Source: Kurthia populi
GTDB taxonomy: Bacteria; Bacillota; Bacilli; Bacillales_A; Planococcaceae
Reading direction: 5' to 3'
DNA length: 11,048 nucleotides
Assembly (NCBI RefSeq): GCF_042686175.1
Contig: NZ_JBHUOR010000007.1
Coordinates: 1-11,048 of the forward strand
The position numbers were made by a program, and so were the translations under genes. Under the pieces are notes generated by a model. That model had not been told where the DNA came from and made no database searches. It saw only the letters and a list, made by a program, of their open reading frames with translations. Positions 1 through 5,903 of the stretch are shown one piece after another; positions within the stretch are counted from its first letter, which is position 1, and each line of letters begins with the position of its first letter.

Positions 1-1
1 C

Positions 2-892
2 GTCATCTCCACACTTCCAATCTATATTGTCTAATATAGATTATCCGTTATTAGTGGGGAATTTTTAAACGGTATTATCGAGGATTTTAACAGCGATTAT
101 GACAATATACCTGTTTCGATCAAGCAAGTATCCCCTTTCTCTCAAATGAAATCGACTTTACTAGAAGGCTGGGCGCAAATTAAACAGCAAACTACACTTC
201 GCTCAATTGTTTGGATCACCTTGTTTATTGGCCTTGCGAGTGAAGGCTTCGACCGATTATCAGGTGCTCATTTTATTGAGGGGTTTCACCTTGATGAGGA
301 AAAGGCGATTTACTGGTTTGGTGCCCTTTTTGCCGTAGCATACATTCTCAATATCGTATTATTAAAGTGGATTGAACTGTATGTTAAAAAGGATTATGCG
401 CGATTGCTCGGGCTACTAAACAGCCTGTTAGTACTATGCTTAATTGGCTTTGCCTATAGTGGTAATTTCCTTCTAGCTGTTCTATTTTACTGGTTGATTT
501 CTGCATTACGAGAAACGAATGAACCTTTACTTGCAGTGATGATTAATACACGTCTACCTGCAAATGGACGCGCTACTACTTTGTCAATGTTTGGACAAGT
601 GGATGCGCTTGGTCAAATTGCAGGTGGTCCTCTTATTGGCTTCATTGCCCTTTATACATCTGTTACACATGGCATTGCGGCGACAGCGATTTTCTTTTTG
701 CCTGTAGTCTGGCTCTCTTTAAAAATGCGTAATAAAACACGACATCTTACATACGATGTCGTGTTTTATTTTTATTTTATAGACTGGCGAGGAATATTTT
801 TATTGCTTATTAGCGTTCGTTCATTAGAAATAATTCATTTGAAATCGTTGATTACCTCAGGAAGCGTGTTTTGGATACGACTTATTTTTTGA
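2..892 (+). pseudogene. MFS efflux transporter, C-terminal half, probably a broken gene
   Basis: The frame from the ATG at 146 encodes helices 7 to 12 of a major facilitator transporter. Membrane segments lie at about residues 18-33, 56-74, 86-102, 107-123, 152-171 and 174-193. The motif SEGFDRL after the first helix and the stretch RATTLSMFGQVDALGQIAGG near the end are typical of Bacillales drug-efflux-like MFS proteins. No Shine-Dalgarno sequence precedes the ATG at 146. The same frame stays MFS-like back to position 2 (LPIYIV, then VISGEFL, then IPVSIKQVSPFSQ) but is cut by a TAA at 32-34. This suggests a nonsense-mutated or truncated gene rather than a half-size protein. At the 3' end the frame runs through a strong terminator hairpin (731-770), so residues after about 195 look like read-through of a lost stop. 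Substrate unknown. The N-terminal half lies outside the window, so its state cannot be judged. Confidence 0.6.
731..780. terminator. Intrinsic terminator after the MFS gene
   Basis: A perfect 16-bp stem (731-746 with 755-770), an 8-base loop and a following T-rich tract (TTTATTTTAT). The left arm begins with A-rich sequence, so it could act in both directions. It sits inside the annotated MFS frame, which argues that the natural stop codon was close to 730. A TAA exists at 730-732 in another frame. Confidence 0.85.
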
Positions 893-1360
893 TAAGCGTC
901 AGCACGCTGTAAAATGGCCTAGCGTGTTAGTAACAATATGATTACATCCTGCCAAATACAAGAAAAATGCCATTTTCATGCGAATGATTTGCGCATTGAC
1001 AACGCGGTTTTTAACAAAACACTCCCCAAAAGTGGCTGAAAACGGTCCTTTTTGGTCCTGAAACGGTCGATTTCGGGACAGAAATGGGCAGTTGAAACAC
1101 TCAAAAGCTCCTTTTTAATAAATGTCATGCCAGCAGCTCAACGATTTTCGTTAGGCGATTAAAAGCGATTCAAAAACACCCGTCAGAGGCTTATTTCTAA
1201 CCCATTTTAGCTGATTTCAAGCCGTTTTAGTTCCTTTTTCGCTATATGTTTTTTCAATAAATGTCAGTTTTTTCATAATTACTTGCTGTATGTGCTTAAA
1301 AAGGATAATCATTTGTGGAACTGGCACATATTTTCAATTATGTCGTATCCAAAACACGCT
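863..1360. repeat. Non-coding 498-bp block bounded by an exact 19-bp inverted repeat
   Basis: AGCGTGTTTTGGATACGAC at 863-881 recurs as its exact reverse complement at 1342-1360. Between the arms I see no convincing gene. The interior has a hairpin at 1055-1079 (9-bp stem, 7-base loop), a near-palindromic pair around 901-928, and a short direct repeat, AATAAATGTCA, at about 1118 and 1256. The right arm contains the stop codon of the DUF2520 gene and the left arm lies inside the read-through tail of the MFS frame. No clear target-site duplication flanks the arms. This resembles a non-autonomous element (MITE-like) or an invertible segment; the sequence alone does not decide between them. Confidence 0.55.
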
Positions 1361-2210
1361 AGTTGGGCTTTTCATTCATTTCAAGTGAACGACTGAGTGC
1401 TTCATAGTTACGTGATGGATGCTTTAATTTCGCTACCTCTAGTACAGATTTTGACATGACTCGATAGGTGTTTTGATATTTTTTTGGTATAACCGCTAGA
1501 TGCTTGTTTACTGTCGTCTGATCGCCGCGCTCAATAGGACCTGTTAGCGCAACTACTGGTCCCTTATCATAAATATTTTGGGCGTTTTGTAAAAATAATT
1601 GACGGAAGGCTTGCTGTGCAATGTCCCCGGAAAATCCTGCCTCACTGAAAAGCTGCTGACTCGTATGCACAAGGCCATTCACAAGATTACTGCACGTCAC
1701 ACAGGCCGCATGGTAAAGCGCCTTTTGCGGTGCGTCAATAATCGGTGCCTCATTCCCCCAGCACGTAATCTTTTGCTGTACATCTTCACAAGCTTGGCTG
1801 TCGCCTTCTAACGTAAAAATAACAGATGTATCAAGTGCGGTCGTTTTTGCTGGAAACGCTGAAATCGGATGCAAGGACACAACAGCGTACGAGCGCGTGT
1901 CATTCGTCGCCATTATTTGAGCCGATGCGGCACCCGAGCAATGAAAAATAATCATCCCTGGTCGTAGCAGCGGCTCAATTTCTTGAAATACAGTGGCAAT
2001 CGCACTATCTGACACCGTTAAAAATAGCCAATCACAGGCCGCTACAAGCTCCTCGGTCGATGCAAAGGCGTCTGTATTCGTCAGCATCGCACTTTCCTTC
2101 GCATGCTCGAATGTGCGACTTGCGTAACCCGCAACCGCTTCCCCCTGCGTGATGAAATAACGCCCGAGCGATGTCCCCACATTTCCTGCACCAATAAATC
2201 CAATTGTCAT
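1359..2210 (-). CDS. Rossmann-fold, DUF2520-type NAD(P)-dependent oxidoreductase
   Basis: The N-terminus has a dinucleotide-binding glycine motif (IGFIGAGNVGTSLG) followed by a Rossmann fold to about residue 150. This includes the HCSGAAS and VSLHPISAFP stretches typical of the Rossmann-like plus DUF2520 (TM1727-like C-terminal) family. The helical C-terminal part carries YHAACVTCSNLVNGL and LTGPIERGD, also family-typical. Relatives look like 6-phosphogluconate dehydrogenase and ketopantoate reductase folds. I recall related proteins described as alternative ketopantoate reductases (PanG), but no pantothenate genes are nearby, so the substrate stays open. I chose the ATG at 2208-2210 (MTIGFIG, 283 aa): the Shine-Dalgarno AAGGGGG ends only one base before the upstream ATG at 2214-2216, but 7 bases before this one. 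The stop codon lies in the 19-bp repeat arm. Cytoplasmic; transcribed alone. Confidence 0.85.
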   Translation of the reverse strand: MTIGFIGAGNVGTSLGRYFITQGEAVAGYASRTFEHAKESAMLTNTDAFASTEELVAACDWLFLTVSDSAIATVFQEIEPLLRPGMIIFHCSGAASAQIMATNDTRSYAVVSLHPISAFPAKTTALDTSVIFTLEGDSQACEDVQQKITCWGNEAPIIDAPQKALYHAACVTCSNLVNGLVHTSQQLFSEAGFSGDIAQQAFRQLFLQNAQNIYDKGPVVALTGPIERGDQTTVNKHLAVIPKKYQNTYRVMSKSVLEVAKLKHPSRNYEALSRSLEMNEKPN

Positions 2211-2236
2211 GTTCATTCCCCCTTCTCTGTCCTTAG

Positions 2237-2255
2237 TTTACGGGCTATACGTAAA
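2237..2255. promoter_or_regulatory. Inverted repeat in the divergent intergenic region
   Basis: TTTACG, a 7-base spacer, then CGTAAA lies between the divergent starts of the DUF2520 gene and the ABC operon. It has the size of a dimeric repressor operator. No cognate regulator gene is adjacent, and I could not assign a clean -35/-10 pair to either direction, so this is only a candidate. Confidence 0.25.
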
Positions 2256-2327
2256 GATTGTAAAACGAATGCGTGATATTTCGATCCAATGAACGGGTAC
2301 ACAAGCTGTAACAAAGGGGGTTTTACG

Positions 2328-3050
2328 ATGATAGAAGTTGAAAATCTTTATAAAAAGTTCGGAAAGCATCCGGTCATTCAAGGTATTTCGATGACAATTC
2401 CACCGAGTGAAATTTGCTGTCTACTCGGTCCATCTGGCTCTGGAAAAACGACACTCATTCGCCTAATGATTGGTGTGATTGTAGGTGACGAGGGAACTGT
2501 GAAAATCGACGACGTCAACATGCCTAATTTATCTATGCTAGGGGATATTGGCTTTATGCCGCAAAATGATGCGATGTATGATGATTTATCTGCTGAGGAT
2601 AATTTACGCTTTTTCGGCGGGCTTCAGCAAATGAAAAAGGAAACACTTGAAGTGCGGATGAATGACGTACTAGCACTCGTTGATTTAACCGCGCACCGAA
2701 AAAAAATGGTCCGTGATTTCTCCGGTGGTATGAAAAAACGCTTATCACTCGCCGCAAGCATTTTACATTCTCCAAAAATATTATTTTTAGATGAGCCAAC
2801 TGTTGGCATTGACCCGGTGCTAAAGCGCACGATTTGGAATCAATTTCAGGAGCTAAAGCGCGCGGGTACAACGATTATCGTCTCGACGCATGTCATGGAT
2901 GAGGTGACGGAATGTGACAAGGCTGCGCTCATTTACAACGGGCGGCTAATCGCCTATGATGCCGTTCCTACCCTGTTAGCTAGTACGACCTCTGGAAAAG
3001 TAGAGGAGCTCTTTATTATGACGAGTGAAAAAGAAGGTGCTCGTCTATGA
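2328..3050 (+). CDS. ABC transporter ATP-binding protein (ABC-2 exporter type)
   Basis: A 240-residue nucleotide-binding domain that powers the membrane protein encoded next. Walker A GPSGSGKTT is at residues 34-42, the Q-loop glutamine at 79 (MPQN), the signature FSGGM at 131-135, Walker B ILFLDEP at 151-157 with catalytic E156, and the switch histidine at 188 (STHVMDE). The signature deviates from LSGGQ, which is common in ABC-2 export ATPases of the CcmA/DrrA type. The start is the ATG at 2328, preceded by AAAGGGGG with a 7-base spacing. An in-frame ATG at 2289 would place that ribosome binding site inside the gene and is unlikely. The stop overlaps the permease start (ATGA, 3047-3050), so the two are translationally coupled. 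The substrate cannot be inferred. Confidence 0.93.
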   Translation: MIEVENLYKKFGKHPVIQGISMTIPPSEICCLLGPSGSGKTTLIRLMIGVIVGDEGTVKIDDVNMPNLSMLGDIGFMPQNDAMYDDLSAEDNLRFFGGLQQMKKETLEVRMNDVLALVDLTAHRKKMVRDFSGGMKKRLSLAASILHSPKILFLDEPTVGIDPVLKRTIWNQFQELKRAGTTIIVSTHVMDEVTECDKAALIYNGRLIAYDAVPTLLASTTSGKVEELFIMTSEKEGARL

Positions 3051-4072
3051 TGCATTTAGCGAAGCGCGTCATCAAGCAAACCGTCAATGATAAACGCAGT
3101 ATAATGATGATTTTAGTCGCTCCCTTGCTCATTTTGACGCTCGTTTATTTTTTATTAGGGGATTCCAACTACAAGCCGACTGTTGGCATTGAGAAAGAAA
3201 GTCTACCTGAACCACTCGTAACAGCGATGGAAGAGCAGCATATGCATATCAAAAAATTACCTAGCGAGGCATTTGACGAACCGGAAAGTTATTTGAAAAA
3301 GCATGAAGCAGTGGATGCCTTGTTTGAACTGAATGACAGTAGTGTGTCGATTACATTAGTTGAATCTTCGACAAAGGGCGCAAAAGCAATGACGGCGATA
3401 CAGGATGCACTGGCAAACGTCAATCCGGCAGCAAAAATGGACATTTCCTATGTATACGGGGATGCAGACCAAACGCTTTTTGATTCGCTTGGCTACGTAT
3501 TTTTAGCACTTTTCTCGTTTTTCCTTATTTTCATTATTTCCGGTATGGCACTCGTACGCGAACGCAGTGGCGGGACACTTGAACGGCTATTAATGACGCC
3601 CATTAAGCGCAGTGAAGTTATTTTAGGCTACACGCTTGGCTATAGTGTTTTTGCGGTTGTGCAGGCGATATTAATCGTCTTCTACGCGGTTTATGTACTC
3701 GATTTAAGCTCTGCCGGGCATATTGGTTGGATTTTTGTCACGATGGTGCTACTGGCAATTGTTGCGGTATCATTTGGTGCGATGATTTCCGTCTTTGCAC
3801 GCTCAGAGCTTCAAGTCGTCCAGCTTATTCCGTTTACCATTATTCCACAGGTCTTTTTCTCCGGCCTTATCCCGCTCGATTTAATTCCATATCATCTCGA
3901 CAACTTATGCTATATTATGCCAATTTACTACGGCGCAGCGGCGATCAAGGGCATCATGGTGTATGGGGACGGCTTCGCTGGCATCTGGATGTATTTAGCA
4001 GGGCTACTTGGCTTTGCGCTCATTTTGTTCCTCATTAATATGCAGGCCATGAAAAAATTCCGCCGTTTATAA
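3047..4072 (+). CDS. ABC-2 type transporter permease
   Basis: A 341-residue membrane subunit of the exporter. A first helix (about residues 18-38) is followed by a large extracytoplasmic loop (about 39-145). Five hydrophobic segments then lie at about 147-169, 193-217, 226-249, 256-280 and 312-332. This is the ABC2_membrane_3 layout. The cytoplasmic stretch RERSGGTLERLLMTPIKRSE (171-190) is the conserved coupling-helix region of these permeases. The ATG overlaps the upstream stop, and AAGGTG lies 7 bases before it. A second ATG follows at once (3050). The gene ends in TAA-TAG, followed by a repeat that contains a strong hairpin. It forms an exporter with the ATPase before it. Drug, lipid or peptide export are all possible; nothing in the neighbourhood decides. 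Confidence 0.92.
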   Translation: MMHLAKRVIKQTVNDKRSIMMILVAPLLILTLVYFLLGDSNYKPTVGIEKESLPEPLVTAMEEQHMHIKKLPSEAFDEPESYLKKHEAVDALFELNDSSVSITLVESSTKGAKAMTAIQDALANVNPAAKMDISYVYGDADQTLFDSLGYVFLALFSFFLIFIISGMALVRERSGGTLERLLMTPIKRSEVILGYTLGYSVFAVVQAILIVFYAVYVLDLSSAGHIGWIFVTMVLLAIVAVSFGAMISVFARSELQVVQLIPFTIIPQVFFSGLIPLDLIPYHLDNLCYIMPIYYGAAAIKGIMVYGDGFAGIWMYLAGLLGFALILFLINMQAMKKFRRL

Positions 4073-4076
4073 TAGC

Positions 4077-4174
4077 AAAGAGGCTTTGACATACGTGTAA
4101 AGACAGCCTCTCCTATGAATATACGAAAAACCGGAATCGCGCTGTGGCACGGTTCCGGTTTTTCGTTGTGAACG
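4077..4174 (+). repeat. 98-bp structured intergenic repeat, copy 1
   Basis: The stretch starts AAAGAGGC and ends CGTTGTGAAC. It aligns without obvious gaps to the reverse complement of 5736-5834. It consists of a small hairpin (AGAGGCT 4079-4085 with AGCCTCT 4105-4111, loop containing GACATACGTGTAAA), a linker TCCTATGA, and a long hairpin centred near 4144. The two copies differ mostly at positions that keep the stems paired. This copy lies between the convergent ends of the ABC permease and zinT. Confidence 0.75.
4123..4166. terminator. Bidirectional terminator hairpin within repeat copy 1
   Basis: A perfect 14-bp outer stem (4123-4136 with 4153-4166) has a run of five A on the left arm and five T on the right. 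Three further inner pairs follow, one of them G-T. It lies between two convergent genes, so it can end both the ABC operon and zinT transcripts. Confidence 0.75.
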
Positions 4175-4199
4175 CTAGTTTTGCCCTAGCCTCATTTTT

Positions 4200-4889
4200 C
4201 TAATGTGCGATCATTTCATGTGCAATATCATGCCCTGATAAATCAGCTGGATAATACGTTGGCCAATTATCCATTTCCTCTAATAATTTTGCGCGGTCAT
4301 CGCCAAAATACAGATGGAAATGAGATGATTTTTCGTCATGAATAATATGATCGCTAAATTGTACATATTTCGGTGCAGTGGATGCGTCATCAACTTGCTT
4401 GAAAATATAGCGCACGCCGCGATTTCCTTTTTCATACGTCAAAATTTCATAGCCATCCGCCTCGTATGTACCCGTCACTTTCTCTTTTCCCTTATAAAAT
4501 GTCATTGTATTCGCTGTAATATCAATGGCTGTGACATCGGTTTTATAACCCACTTTATAATATTTTTTGTAGGCTGTAGCGGTCTTATCCCCATCCGCTG
4601 CCTTATGTTCAAACACTTCGTCTAGCGTCCCATCTTGCAAATACGGATAGACCGATTGCCAATTATTCGCCCAATTTGTTAGCGGACGGTCTTGTACATC
4701 TCCATCCTCAAAATAGCCTTCATAGATTTTTTGAGCTGCTTCACTTTTTTCATCATGTGCGTGTGTCTCTTCCTTTTCAGTCGATTGTGCAACCGTTTTT
4801 TGCTCCTGTGTCTCGGTTTTTTCCTCCCCACATCCCGCAAGTACGAAAGCTAATGCTACTACTGCTGTTGCTGCTCTCCACTTTTTCAT
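4200..4889 (-). CDS. zinT: ZinT/YodA-family zinc-binding lipoprotein
   Basis: A periplasmic-type zinc-binding protein here anchored as a lipoprotein on the outer face of the membrane. The signal peptide ends in the lipobox LAGC with C20. A charged His/Glu-rich linker (HAHDE, 43-47) is followed by the ZinT domain from about residue 50: IYEGYFEDGDVQDRPLTNW, WQSVYPYLQDGTLDEV, and the metal-site region SDHIIHDEKSSHFHLYFG with H181, H184, H190 and H192. The C-terminus adds H220, H224 and H229. ZinT proteins capture zinc under starvation and help the Znu/Adc importer. The start is the ATG at 4887-4889, 8 bases after AAGGAG. The GTG three codons upstream overlaps that site and is rejected. Two Zur-box palindromes cover the promoter, so repression by zinc-loaded Zur is expected. 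229 aa. Confidence 0.93.
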   Translation of the reverse strand: MKKWRAATAVVALAFVLAGCGEEKTETQEQKTVAQSTEKEETHAHDEKSEAAQKIYEGYFEDGDVQDRPLTNWANNWQSVYPYLQDGTLDEVFEHKAADGDKTATAYKKYYKVGYKTDVTAIDITANTMTFYKGKEKVTGTYEADGYEILTYEKGNRGVRYIFKQVDDASTAPKYVQFSDHIIHDEKSSHFHLYFGDDRAKLLEEMDNWPTYYPADLSGHDIAHEMIAH

Positions 4890-4906
4890 TTGTTCCACTC
4901 CTTAAA

Positions 4907-4921
4907 TCGTAATTGTTACGT
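4907..4921. promoter_or_regulatory. Zur box 1 (promoter-proximal, imperfect)
   Basis: TCGTAATTGTTACGT matches the Bacillus Zur 7-1-7 palindrome (TCGTAATnATTACGA) except at two positions of the right half. It lies between the -10 region and the ribosome binding site of zinT, where binding would block initiation or early elongation. Confidence 0.7.
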
Positions 4922-4927
4922 TTTATA

Positions 4928-4955
4928 ATATATCGTAATGATTACGATTTGTAAA
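4928..4955 (-). promoter_or_regulatory. Candidate zinT promoter
   Basis: On the minus strand, -35 TTTACA (4950-4955), a 16-base spacer and -10 TATATT (4928-4933). TATTAT, three bases further downstream (4925-4930), is an alternative -10. The perfect Zur box lies inside the spacer, as expected for a SigA promoter under repressor control. The hexamers are my reading; no start site is known. Confidence 0.5.
4933..4947. promoter_or_regulatory. Zur box 2 (perfect 7-1-7 palindrome)
   Basis: TCGTAATGATTACGA is an exact match to the core Zur operator known from Bacillus. It lies between the -35 and -10 elements of zinT. Its centre is 26 bp from that of box 1, about two and a half helical turns. Confidence 0.88.
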
Positions 4956-4967
4956 TAGATAAATTAA

Positions 4968-4991
4968 AAACCACTCATCGCTGAATGGTTT
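4968..4991 (-). terminator. Terminator of the DUF3953-like gene
   Basis: Arms AAACCACTCA and TGAATGGTTT pair around a TCGC loop with one mismatch. On the minus strand the stem is followed by a T run (five A on plus, 4966-4970). It overlaps the stop codon at 4990-4992 and separates this gene from zinT, so zinT has its own promoter. Confidence 0.6.
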
Positions 4992-5208
4992 AAAAGCTAA
5001 ACAATGCAAACAAAATAATGACTACACTGGCAATGCCGTAAAAAAATGCACGCTTCGCTTTTCGCTTGTACATCTCGTATGCAACAAGTGCGAAAAATAA
5101 GCCAACAAATAATGTAATAAGCGGCATATACGTAAAGTTTTGAGTAATAAAACTACCAATCAGCATCGCCCACAGCACAATCAATAAGCAAATTTTTATC
5201 CAAATCAT
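4990..5208 (-). CDS. Small membrane protein, DUF3953 (YczI)-like
   Basis: 72 residues, almost entirely hydrophobic, with three predicted membrane segments at about 3-20, 27-45 and 53-71. A short basic loop (YKRKAKR) lies between the second and third. The pattern FITQNFTYMPLITLFVG, then a charged loop, then a third helix resembles the DUF3953/YczI family of small Bacillales membrane proteins, as I remember it. Its function is unknown. The start is supported by AAGGAGAG 7 bases upstream of the ATG. It diverges from the DUF3139-like gene, with only 75 bp between the two starts, so their promoters must overlap or be adjacent. A hairpin terminator follows the stop. Nothing ties it functionally to zinT except position. 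Confidence 0.75.
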   Translation of the reverse strand: MIWIKICLLIVLWAMLIGSFITQNFTYMPLITLFVGLFFALVAYEMYKRKAKRAFFYGIASVVIILFALFSF

Positions 5209-5283
5209 TTATTAACTCTCCTTTTTTGTCATTTTTCTGATATAATAAATTGTACCATATATTGTATTTAAAGGGAGATTATT

Positions 5284-5685
5284 ATGAAGAAATGGTTTAT
5301 GATTGGTATTCCTGTTGTGATTATTTGTGCGATTGCGTGGTTTGTTTACGCAGAAATCAACGGGAATCCATATGTGAAATATCAAATGGACAAGGAATTA
5401 CCAACGCATCTTGAAAAAGCTGGGGAATCAAAGGCGGCTACATCAATGTATTTGTTCGCAAATCCAAAATTCCTTATAAACAATGATTATTACGGTGATA
5501 TTTATACGCTTGAATTTAAAGATGAACCTCATATGCATTATTACTATGGTTTATCTAAAAAAGATAAAAAAATTACGCAGTTTTGTGAAAAAGATTTTGA
5601 TAAAGATGGCGTAATAGACACCATTACAAAAGAAACAAAGCACGCAGAAAAAAGCTGTGTCTCAATGTACGCAAATCGCGATTAA
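5284..5685 (+). CDS. Membrane-anchored extracellular protein, DUF3139-like
   Basis: 133 residues. An N-terminal signal anchor (about 4-22) is followed by GNPYVKYQMDKELPTHLEKAG, the opening typical of DUF3139 proteins in Bacillales, so the rest should lie outside the membrane. The mature part has two cysteines (C101, C125) that could form a disulphide. Between them is a calcium-loop-like motif, D104-x-D106-x-D108-G-x-I-D112, as in EF-hand or dockerin loops. The function of the family is unknown. The ribosome binding site AAAGGGAG lies 6 bases before the ATG. A terminator (5707-5734) follows, so it is a single-gene unit. Its base composition is more AT-rich than that of the ABC genes. Confidence 0.78.
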   Translation: MKKWFMIGIPVVIICAIAWFVYAEINGNPYVKYQMDKELPTHLEKAGESKAATSMYLFANPKFLINNDYYGDIYTLEFKDEPHMHYYYGLSKKDKKITQFCEKDFDKDGVIDTITKETKHAEKSCVSMYANRD

Positions 5686-5706
5686 GCGCGGTGAGATAAA
5701 GTGACT

Positions 5707-5734
5707 GGAACAAAACACATCATGTTCCTTTTTT
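5707..5734 (+). terminator. Terminator of the DUF3139-like gene
   Basis: GGAACA (5707-5712) pairs with TGTTCC (5723-5728) around a 10-base loop, followed by six T residues. It lies 22 bp after the stop. Confidence 0.75.
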
Positions 5735-5735
5735 A

Positions 5736-5834
5736 GTGTTCACAACGAGAAACCGGAACCGCGCCACAGCGCGATTCCGGTTTCTCTTATGCTCATAGGA
5801 GGAGGCATTTTTACACATATGTCCCGGCCTCTTT
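5736..5834 (-). repeat. 98-bp structured intergenic repeat, copy 2 (inverted)
   Basis: The reverse complement aligns over its whole length with 4077-4174. The long hairpin pairs 5747-5758 with 5775-5786. An inner GC stem (5760-5764 with 5769-5773) is fully paired here, whereas copy 1 has one mismatch. The small hairpin pairs GAGGC (5802-5806) with GCCTC (5827-5831) and is followed on plus by TTTATTTTTT. It may act as a second terminator behind the DUF3139-like gene. Confidence 0.75.
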
Positions 5835-5903
5835 ATTTTTTCTGTTCATAAACCCCTTAATATGTAATAATTGGAATATATAATCGTAGAGGAGGGTTTT
5901 TGA

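Noticed and set aside
1322..1340. TGGCAC resembling a sigma-54 -24 element
   Set aside because: No TTGC-type -12 element lies at the right distance, and no gene follows in that direction.
2289..2327. Upstream ATG start for the ABC ATPase
   Set aside because: It would put the strong AAAGGGGG ribosome binding site inside the gene, and the extra residues do not look like the family.
4890..4898. GTG start three codons upstream for zinT
   Set aside because: It overlaps the Shine-Dalgarno sequence; the ATG at 4887-4889 has the correct 8-base spacing.
5879..5884. TATAAT upstream of the 5904 gene as its -10 box
   Set aside because: Transcription would begin inside the ribosome binding site, and no -35 element is found at proper spacing.
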